The position numbers and the translations under genes were made by a program. From NCBI RefSeq assembly GCF_040954645.1, contig NC_092806.1:5828001-5892000 (forward strand): 64,000 nt of DNA, written 5' to 3'. Numbering within the stretch: position 1 is the first letter of the stretch; the number at the start of each line of letters is the position of its first letter. The notes below the pieces were generated by a model, which saw nothing but the letters and a program-made list of their open reading frames with translations, was not told the DNA's origin and made no database searches. The stretch is from Diabrotica undecimpunctata. Lineage: Eukaryota; Arthropoda; Insecta; Coleoptera; Chrysomelidae. Positions 55,351-64,000 of this stretch are shown here, in pieces.

Positions 55351-57100
55351 GATGATGATGACTGTTTAAAATGCGTGCTAAAGGTTGCTATAGTGGCATA
55401 TATTAATTTTTTAGCGTTTAAACTTTGTCTGTAAGAGGTTTGTAGGATCTTATAAACTGTAACTCCTTCTGTTTATAGCCTTAAGAAAACTTAGAGACTA
55501 AGAAAATAAATGAATCATGAAATATGAAGCTAGGTGTCAGACATTAAGAATATTGTAAAAGTAACGCTAAATTATCTGGTAGAAAGAGCCAAATAATTTA
55601 GGAGGGGAGAAACGTATCTCAATAGACTAAGAATCTTAAGAATATAGTAAAATTAAAAATGAATCATATGTAAAATATTTACAGTATCAAGTCAAGGAGG
55701 AAATCTAGTGTTTTAATTCAATCTCACTGTTCAATAAAATGTTTCAAGTAAAACATGTAAATTAGATATTACACATTTTGAGACCGTTTAGTTAAGAAAA
55801 TCGTAAAATCTAGTACAAAACAGCTACATCTATTAGTAAAGCTATTAAATATGTCCCTATTTCGTAACCCACAAATATGCAAATGTACAAATGACCAAAT
55901 CATTCAAAGACTTCCGTAATCTATTTAGTGTACAGTAAATGATCGCTACAGTAGGTCGCAAAAATGTCGCAACTCCAAAATTGCAACTGCCGGTGTATAT
56001 TTTAAATGATCCACAAACTGGGACAACGTTCTCATAAACGGTGTTATTGGGCAACGAAACATACGGTCTCATGAAATTGACCATATAAGATTTGCGACAG
56101 AATACAAGCGGTTTTCTGTGTCGCATCTAAATATGTTTAAAATATGGCAAAAACAAGCGAATTGCTTAAAGAAAGCTACAACAAATTGATTACTTAAACT
56201 ACAACTATAAATTGGGTAATTTAGACGTTTTTGAAAACCATAAAAGCGAAAGATAATTATTTGTGTTTTTGAAGCGAAGTTTACATACTGGCGTTGTATT
56301 ACTTTTTTTCTTTACAGTAAAATACTAAGGTGAGCGTCACGGAACTAGCGCGGCAAGATGGCGACGTCACGGGTAGCGTCATAGAATAGAGGTTATTGTA
56401 ATCGATTCACTACTCTCAATCAATTCGTTTCTACACCAGTCTGAATCATATTCACAGCACTTACGATTTGAACATGTGTTAAATGCCGACGCTCCATAAC
56501 TATGTTTGTGTTTAATAATCTTTTGTTTTAGTAAAATTTTAAGTAAATACATTACATAATATACATATACATACATTAAAAGCAATTAATCGTACGATTT
56601 GAGGCGCTGTCACTTTTGCCTTAGAAAACTGTAAGTGACATTAATTGCATGGCATACCTTGATTTGTAGAGAACAAGCTTTCAATTACTACAAAAAATTT
56701 TTGTTTTTATTAAAAAAAAAAAACTATTTACAATAAAATTTTTTATGTTTTTATTAAAAAAAGTGAAATAATTATGTTGTCCCTTAAACATTTTTGATGT
56801 GTGTTATATTACTCTGATACACAACAAAGGAAATAGGAAAAAGCGCGATAACGTTAGAGGTATTAGTTCCATAGCATCTATGGTAAGTTTGTATAGGAAA
56901 ATATTAAAAGAAAAATTTGAGTATTATTCATAAAATCTGAGATCAAGCAGGAAGGTCCTGCATATACCATATTTATAGCATCCAATAATTCATCGAGAAA
57001 AAATGGCATTGCCGACTTATGAAAGGAATATACTACGTTCAAAACCAAGATAAGCTTGTCATGACGTCGCAACTTGTCATTGGTTAGAAATTGGTCATTC
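55350..57100. other. Gap: no gene seen
   Basis: Noncoding. A GC-richer stretch at 56325-56395 (gcgcggcaagatggcgacgt) stands out but has no attached ORF or splice pattern. Confidence 0.45.
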
Positions 57101-57102
57101 AT

Positions 57103-57139
57103 TACAATTTGGCGCCCAACGTGGGGCGCCATATTGTAA
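57103..57139. other. tRNA-Lys-type primer-binding site in a palindrome
   Basis: TGGCGCCCAACGTGGGGC (57109 onward) is complementary to the 3' end of eukaryotic tRNA-Lys(CUU), whose T-arm and acceptor end GCCCCACGTTGGGCGCCA. It follows ..CATTACA plus ATT, the expected end of an LTR. The whole unit from TTACAAT to ATTGTAA is a near-perfect inverted repeat (16-nt arms, one mismatch). No gag or pol is seen beside it, so this is only a fragment of an LTR retrotransposon. Confidence 0.6.
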
Positions 57140-59133
57140 CGAAGTATTTTGCCTACCATTGCCTACAGTTGAAAATTGGACCTACTAAAATTTCTGCCAC
57201 TGGAACAAAAAACTACATCTCCACTGTGAATTATTATTATGCTGAATTATTATGCTGAAACGCTTCTTAGGACATTGAGGATTGATGTTGAAATGGGCGG
57301 CACTGGATACATCTTCAGACTAGGCTTCTTAAAAAACTGGAACCATCGTGGTTATATTTTAAATTTGTTGTACACGCCGTTTAACAAATATCTCAGATCA
57401 GATATGGCATACAACAAAAACAGTGATTACTCTTACTTTAACAGACATATTACTTTGAGTATATTCACGTTTTCACACAAATTTTGGCTTCTCCAAACGC
57501 CACTCTCGTTACTCTTTTTAACCTCCACTGTAACTACACATACTGCACAATTAACTGCTACTACACACTAGATTTCCATGAAAAGGGACGAAGAACGCGA
57601 AAACAATACAAGTTCGGCGTAGAATTTGGACTAATCTGAAGCCAACCGCCCCCTACAGCGACCTCAGCGAGAGGGTCAATTATCTTTCCGGCAAAACCTC
57701 CTCAGCGATCTAAATGGATATTTATTTGAAACGCATATATCGAGCGGCTCAACGATCAAAGAATGTCGAGAAAATACACATCTGTGATATATAAACAAAC
57801 TCTAAAATGGTTTATTATCGACTCGGCGATGCAAATAGGAATTGAATATTGAATATATACCAAGGAATTTACAAATGCTACAGTCTTCCTCGGAAATCAG
57901 TACAGAATTTAGAGCATTTTAAACCATGCTTGCGACATCCTTATTTATTTTATTCAAAATTTTTATTTCTCATGTTTTCTGTGGATCTAAAAAGTTATTG
58001 TTTAGCAATTTTGTCAATGATCCCGTAAATTTAAACCGATACTTTCATGAAAAATCATTTCTTTTCCCCTAAACTTTGGTTCCGAATAAGGTTCCAACTT
58101 GAAACCTAATACAAATTGCTTTACGTGTATTAAAACTTTGTTTGACTGGGCTAATAATACACACTATTATATATTATACCATTAAATATAAATAGTTCCT
58201 ATTGCAATTCATTATCAACTTTCATATTTTATTTAACAGACTGTGAATAAAGATAAAGCACATGAATATTCCCCTTTTTATCATCTTTAGTTGGAAGCAC
58301 TTACCTACATATAAGCATAACACATCTATATTCCTCCGCATTGAGAACGCCGTTGAAAATATTGCCAATAGCGTATCGTAATTGAGGGCAATTGCTCTAC
58401 TACCTCAATAAATTGGCACAGAATCACCGATTAACATTGAAGCTGGTTTTATTATTTATGGAGTCGTTAAATCATCCGGTACTGATAGTTTAATTTTAGC
58501 GTGTACAGAAAGTAGTTGAAAAATAGAAATCTGATATTGATAAAAGTAAAACAAGAGAGAGAGTTACTGTTACTACAAAATTGTTACTTTTCTATTAGAA
58601 ATGAAAAACGGGAAATGTAGGAAAAATAAATTTTTCTAAATTAATGCTAAATCAATATAAACTCTTTTCACAATGAATTAAATAGTACTGCGAACAACGT
58701 GTTGACATTCAATACTGTCAAATCCCTTATGATGAAGGCTGGAGTCCAAGAGGTTTGCTGGGGTAGCGAGGAGTACGGGTCTTAACTTGAGAAGAAATTA
58801 GCCAAATCATGATAACTATAATACAGTGACAATAAGATTCATATCGACAGAGAGACGAAGAATAATTGAAAAGTGTAAGAATTGAAAATAAGAAAAATAA
58901 ACAGTACATATTATGGTGGCACAAATTACAGAGGTTACAAAACAGTTAAGAGGTGGTGGCACAAATGTTACTTCTTTTTCAGCAGCGGCATACAATCGGT
59001 CTTTACAATTTCAAATGGGAAAGTGATTAGAATAGAGAGAGTAGGCCTTTTTATAGAAAAATATTTATATAGTTAAAAGCACCGTTACCTGTGGCTCTGT
59101 ATGGTCACAATAGACAGAACTTTAGGGTGGTCC
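57140..59133. other. Gap: no gene seen
   Basis: The sequence from TGTAACGAAG at about 57133 may be the start of an LTR. A 110-residue ORF at 57239-57571 shows no gag, protease or other motif. The remainder is AT-rich. Confidence 0.45.
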
Positions 59134-59137
59134 TTAA

Positions 59138-60310
59138 CACTAGAAGGCCAGCGCTGTCAATTTGACGATTGCTTAGTAAAATGGATATATCTTTTTTTCA
59201 TGTTGTTAAAGTTTATGATCTTTATTGAATTTTAATAAGTTCTGGTTTTTTATAGACCACTGAAAAGTTATGTCAATTCCGCTTTTACATTTTATGATGT
59301 AATGGCTTATACATATAAGAGCAGCATCGTCATTTTGACGGCATTATGTTTTCTCGCGTTCCTCAAATAACTTCCTGGTAACTCGAATAGTTATCTATTA
59401 TTCCAGTAGGTTAGCTTTTTTTCCCATGGTTTTTCATTCCGAATTGGGTTTTATCAGTGTTAAATTTTTGACTGAGGCGAAAATGCCAGAAGAATAACTA
59501 AATTTTCAAAATATATCTGGTGACGAGAATGATAATGGCACGGTTTTCCATTATGACTCCCTTTGGGATACTGATTTTGTGCAGGGACAGTTGGGCTCTT
59601 CGTCGAGCGAATCAGAGTCAGATAAATATTTGCTTGAATTACCCGTCCCAAGCACATCCACTACATCATCCACTGAACATAGTTCGAATCAACAAATAAT
59701 TATGCGAGGTTCCGGCACACGTGGTAGAATGTTTAGAAGAGTTTGCCTATTTACACGTTGCGGGTAAGGATCTACTCCATACCATTCAGTTCCTGCTTTC
59801 GATGATCTCTTTATTTTCAGTTAAGGAACCGAGTGAACATGTGCTGACTCCAGCGGAGTAGGACCTCACAATGAACAAAATGTTCTAAGAGAATCTCCGT
59901 GTTAAACAGCTCTTGCAAAACGATATGTTCAAGAGAATAATGTGCACGTCTTGGCGATTATTTATCAACGATTCAATGCTACGTCACATAAGGATCTGCA
60001 CAGAGACTGAAACCCGCCGACAATCAACTAATGAGACATGGAGCGTTTCTCTTCCAGAACTAGCATTTATTGCTTTGCTTTATGCTCGTGGTGTTTATTC
60101 TATGAGTCACTTGGATATTGATCTTTTGTGGTCCAATGTATGGGGACCACCTGTTTTCAAACAAACTATGAGTAGGAATAGTTTTAAGGAGATAATGAAG
60201 TACCTCTCGATTTGACTTCAACGAGAATTGCCACAGATAAGTTTGGGTTAGCATCAGAAATTTGGAACAAATTTATTGAAAACTGCCAAATGTGCTGCAT
60301 TTCCATTCAG
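59138..60310 (+). pseudogene. piggyBac transposon and transposase relic (3'-truncated)
   Basis: TTAA at 59134-59137 precedes CACTAGAAGGCCAGCGCTGT, a piggyBac-type terminus. Coding remains: an acidic serine-rich N-terminus (LGSSSSESESDKYLLELPVP), a broken part, then MQNDMFKRIMCTSWRLFIND, ELAFIALLYARGVYSMSHLD, LLWSNVWGPPVFKQTMSRNS and FKEIMKYL; after a frameshift TDKFGLASEIWNKFIENCQ. These match the first half of the DDE_Tnp_1_7 domain. The catalytic aspartates, which come later, and the right end are absent. Confidence 0.85.
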
Positions 60311-60471
60311 CTATTACAGCAATTTACAACTTTTCCAACAAACTTTCATGATAAATCATACTCTAAATTCCAACATATTGATGATTGCTACTGTTATAAT
60401 CAATCAAATTTTAACATATTTAATTATACATATTGCTGGCTACTGTCACATTTAGACACATACCTCCGGTT

Positions 60472-61087
60472 TCATTGACTGCTTTTTCCCTCAGCACTGT
60501 CCTCAATAATGACGGTGTCATCTGCGTATCTTAAGTTGTTTACATATTCTCCGTTGATTTTTATTCCTTCTTCAATATTTTCTAGGACATTTTGGCAGAT
60601 CTTTTTGGAATATATATTAAACAGTAGTGGAGAAAGTACACAGCTCTGGCGAACTCCTCTTATTATTGACATTTCAGCTGTCATATGATTGTCTATTTTA
60701 ATCGACGCCATTTGATCCCAATATAGGTTTCTAATAAGGACCACCGTGTTATGGTCTATACGATGTTGTGTTAGGGTTTCTATGAGTTCTGTGTGTTTTA
60801 CTCGATCAAACGCTTTTTCTTAGTCGATAAAACAGAGAAACACGTCTTTTCGTTGATCTCGGCATGGCATGCATCCCTCGTACCAAGCCCCATACGAAAT
60901 CCAAATTGATTGTCGCTCAGATTTCTTTCGCATTCTCTGGATATACGTTGATGTACAATTTTGAGTAAAATTTTCAGAAAATTGCCCATCAGGCTAATTA
61001 ATCTGAACTGTGAGCATCTATTTGCTTTATTTTTCTTGGGTATAGGTATAAATGTCGATCTAAGCCAGTCTTCTGGGAAGATTTCAG

Positions 61088-61165
<78 letters not shown>

Positions 61166-62668
61166 TTAAATAGTAGTGTTAAGGACTGAACATTTTCTTC
61201 ATTGATAAGTTTTATCATCTCTACATATATCTCATCTGGATCTGAGGCTTGATGGTTTTTGTAACTTCCGATGTTAATATATCAAGTATGTCTTGTACTA
61301 TATTCATTTGTGGTTCTGTTCGCTAGATACTATTTGGTTGTTATCATCTACTAGAGTTGTTGTAGTGAATTTTTTCTTCATATTTGTAACTTTCTTAATC
61401 TTTTCATAGTAGTCATGTTTTTTTAGTAATCCCCTCAGTTCCTCACATCTGCTGTTCATCCATTCTTCTTTGGTTTTCCTGATTTTGTTTCGGATGGTTC
61501 TCTGGGTTTCTTTATATTTTACTTCATTGCGGTTTTTGTAAGATCTTCTTACGTCCATCAGTTCTAGGATTTCTTCTGTCATCCATGTATTCTTTGTTTT
61601 TCTTGTGTTGTCTTGTAGTTTTTCTGTTTGTATAGTTGTGATTGTTGTTTTGAAGGTGTGCCACATACTTTCTACTGATTCTTCTGCTACCGCGAGTTCT
61701 TCACTGAATTTTTCTTTGAGTGTATCATTGTGTATTTTCTCTATCTCTGCCTGTACTGCTGGATCTTTAAATTTTTCGAGGCTAGGTTTTATCTTCTCTC
61801 TGCATTTGATTTTCTTCAGTTTAATTGAGATTTTACCGATAAGAGGATTGTGGTCGGAACCGATGTCCGTCCCGGGATATGTTTTAACTGACCTGATTCC
61901 ATTTCTATAATGCTTGTCAATTAATATATAATCAATCTGGTTTCTTATTATGTGGCTTTGATTATTTCCAGGTGCTTTCCATGTATATAATCTTCTTTTT
62001 GGTAGTTTAAACCAGGTGTTTGCGATCATTAGATTTTCTTCTTGGCAAAATTGGACCAGTATTTCTCCTCATCATTTCTTTGGCCCAAACCAAAGTTTCC
62101 GACTACGTCTTCGTCTCCCATAATAATGTTAACAGCATTTTTCTTTTTGATCTTCATTAGCTGTTTGATCTCTTGGTAGAATTCTCGTATTTCTCTTTCT
62201 GTCTGGTTTTTCTCCTGCAGAAGCATATACTTGAATAAAGTTAATATTTCGAGGAGTGGTATTAATTTGTAGCATAGCTACTCTATCAGCTATAGGTGTA
62301 AAGTTCTTTACACATTTACTGCTTTTCTCGTCAGCTATAAATGCCAGTCCGTTATAATGATGAGGGTCGTCATTACCAGCATAGTATATCACATGGTTAT
62401 CGATGTTTGTCTGTCCAGATCCAGGCCACCTAACTTCACTCACTCCGAAAATGTTGACTCCTATTCTTTTCATTTCTCTCACAATGTCATGAGATTTTCC
62501 TGGCATAAAGAGAGATTTTGCATTCCAGGTTCCAATTGTCAATTGGAATTTTGTTTTCCACTTTCGGGTCGTTCCTAGCATTAACGTGGAGATTCTTAGC
62601 ACCCCTTGACCATTTAAGGTCTGCCACGGATTAGGGGCCTTTTGTTTTCCATAACTTGCCATAGTCAT
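60472..62668 (-). pseudogene. LINE ORF2 relic (endonuclease and RT), frame-broken
   Basis: Endonuclease: LTIGTWNAKSLFMPGKSHDI, IFGVSEVRWPGSGQTNIDNH, NFIQVYASAGEKPDR, MGDEDVVGNFGLGQRNDEEK, RRLYTWKAPGNNQSHIIRNQ, IDYILIDKHYRNGIRSVKTY and GSDHNPLIGKISIKL. RT: EIFPEDWLRSTFIPIPKKNK, NLSDNQFGFRMGLGTRDACH, SIIRGVRQSCVLSPLLFNIY and NNLRYADDTVIIEDSAEGKS (YADD). It needs several frameshifts and contains a TA microsatellite in the RT. It stops at 60472 right after the palm, so the thumb and 3' end are missing. Confidence 0.88.
61089..61161. repeat. TA microsatellite inside LINE RT
   Basis: About 36 TA units located in the RT finger region, between LTLLFNK and EIFPEDWL on the minus strand, where related LINEs have a short NKIYNTG-like turn. 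Confidence 0.95.
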
Positions 62669-62929
62669 AATATCTTAAGAATATTTAGTGTATTGGTTTC
62701 TCCTTGCCTTACACACCGCAGTATTACAACCGATTAAACCAATATCTGATTGTAGCCTATAAGTATCTGATTCCACGCCTATTAAGAAGTCATTCTTCTC
62801 TAACCTTGGAGTTAGTAATGACATAGCTGCTGCTCTATACCATGTCCTCGGTTGATGCGCAGGTGCTTATTTGGCGAACTTTATTCGCATCTATCCTGTA
62901 TAATAAACAGGACGTCCCCTATCAGCCAT

Positions 62930-63250
62930 ATGGGACGTGTTGTGTCGGATTTGAGGACTTCCCCCCAGGTTTTTACCCACATATTTAGTGGATTCAATAT
63001 ACATCCAGTAAGTATTAACCCCACTTTTGTAATAACCTTGGTCGAAATTTTAACGTTCACGTTTGATTTAATTAAAGTGGTTATACTTATTTTATGATAG
63101 CACTGATGATGGAATAGATATTCCGAAAACGTTTTGTGATGTAGCCCGATAGATAGGGTTTTTATTATTATACCTTTTATAAACGAAATTTTTTTAATTA
63201 AATTTTTTGTGATACTATACAGCCAACTACAGGAACTTAGTTTCCTTTTG
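62930..63250 (+). repeat. Dispersed repeat copy 3 with hammerhead-like motif
   Basis: Carries ttttacccac, tttagtgg, gtaataaccttggtc, aattaaagtggttatactta, the hammerhead-like motif, ataccttttataaa and tacagccaactacaggaact. It is the most complete copy and joins features seen separately at 3140-3345 and 4010-4210. Confidence 0.75.
63096..63142 (+). ncRNA. Hammerhead-ribozyme-like motif H4
   Basis: Plus strand: AUAGCA, CUGAUGA, GGAAUA...UAUUCC hairpin, GAAA, AACGUU, U, UGUGAU. Relative to H1, the third stem I pair changed from A-U to G-U, keeping pairing. The extra U after CUGAUGA is also here. Confidence 0.4.
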
Positions 63251-63259
63251 GATCTTAAC

Positions 63260-64000
63260 AAGATGATTTTACCAGAAAATATTTACAGAAATTAAAGTGA
63301 TGTGCAAGGCGATTCTATAATATTTAATAAAATAGAAGAAAGTTGGACAAAATGTAACGTACCGGAATATTGACGTTACAAGGTGAACATTACTCTCCAG
63401 TTGTTGGTGTTCTTGCGTAATATTGGAGCATCTTAGTGGATCGTTAAGCGTTAATTTGATGTGATTTTTCTATGTGTTCTGACCAACGCTGTAGTGAGTC
63501 GTAAACTATTAAACGCGATAAATGCACCGTAAAAACTTAACTGCAGATAACGATCGCAAAATTACTTGCTTGATTGGGCTACTTGATTTTATTTTTGATT
63601 AATGTATGAAACTTATTTACCTAGTAGTGAAATCTTTAATTAATGTAGTGCTATTCTATTAATAATTTTAAATTTCTCCTTTGTTTCAGGTATGTGAAAG
63701 ATGCGTGTATTACTCTCATATTACTATAGCGGTAAGCGAAAAATAACTGATAATACAAAATGATGAATATTTTAGCTTGTTCTTATTCGAATATAATACG
63801 AAATTTTGAATAAAACGAAGGCGAAAATTTTAATATCTTCTTTTAGTGAACTGATGGTTCACACTACTCAATTCCTTCTGCTTCATCCATCCCGTTCTAG
63901 TTCTACTGCTTGCTCCTGTAAGTTCTAATTTTGCCAAAGAGCAGTCTAAATAATTTAAATTATAGCAGAAACAATTTTGACTTTACTATCACCAATAATA
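63260..64000. other. Gap at window end; one possible small exon
   Basis: Mostly AT-rich. At 63690-63731 a 42-nt open segment (VCERCVYYSHITIA) lies between a good acceptor (tttgtttcag) and donor (gtaagc). It could be a small exon of a gene continuing to the right, but nothing else supports it. Confidence 0.25.

Noticed and set aside
56325..56395. GC-rich stretch as a promoter or first exon
   Set aside because: It has a pleasing composition but no adjoining ORF, splice donor or core-promoter pair that I can point to.
57239..57571. 110-residue ORF next to the primer-binding site, considered as gag
   Set aside because: No nucleocapsid Cys-His box, capsid-like helix pattern or protease follows; most likely chance.
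1..64000. tRNA, rRNA or CRISPR loci
   Set aside because: No clover-leaf with A and B boxes, no rRNA core sequence and no regularly spaced identical repeats were seen; the tRNA-Lys match at 57109 is only the complementary 18 nt of a primer-binding site.

Overview
This is an AT-rich animal genomic window that looks like an insect. It has spliced genes with GT-AG introns, insect-type transposons (Tc1, mariner, pogo, piggyBac, hAT, IS630-like) and RTE-like LINEs. A beetle is my guess for the order, but nothing here proves it. I see no bacterial genes, operons or CRISPR arrays. Calls were made by reading the sequence and from knowledge of the protein families; no database search was run.

Host genes. 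(1) The 3' part of FANCI (Fanconi anaemia ID2 complex) lies on + from 1 to 15497. It comprises the end of one exon plus nine further coding exons, all joining in phase, about 770 residues to the stop. (2) SNRNP27 (U4/U6.U5 tri-snRNP 27 kDa protein) lies on - from 18502 to 17877 in two exons, convergent with FANCI. (3) hippo (hpo, MST1/2 kinase) lies on + from 23314 to 24762 with an uninterrupted 482-residue coding exon. A spliced 5'UTR exon probably ends at 19837, so SNRNP27 and hpo are head to head. FANCI and SNRNP27 are DNA-repair and splicing housekeeping genes and hpo is a growth-control kinase; I see no functional link between the three.

Layout. 1-15.5 kb is FANCI, whose introns carry a 33-bp-TIR MITE, LINE pieces, a repeat with hammerhead-like motifs, strong palindromes and a pogo element nested in an IS630-like element. 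15.5-16.5 kb is a LINE relic with a tandem duplication. 16.5-25 kb holds SNRNP27 and hpo. From 25 kb to the end I found no convincing host gene, only mobile-element layers: a DDE-type element with a 4-bp duplication inside a mariner relic (25.8-29.4 kb), a mariner (30.1-31.1), a hAT relic (33.5-35.0), LINE pieces (36.2-38.2), Tc1 (38.8-40.0), an IS630-like transposon with intact ends (41.1-43.4), truncated LINE insertions with target-site duplications (43.7 and 45.6-47.6), a nearly full-length RTE-like LINE inside a Tc1 (49.0-53.7), a palindromic tRNA-Lys-type primer-binding site (57.1), a piggyBac relic (59.1-60.3) and another LINE (60.5-62.7).

Most notable for follow-up: four hammerhead-ribozyme-like motifs in a dispersed repeat, the DDE-type element at 26340-29180 with 31-bp TIRs and a 4-bp duplication, the IS630-like element with 47-bp TIRs whose transposase is interrupted by a single stop codon, and the LINE whose endonuclease and RT frames are separated only by an A9 run.
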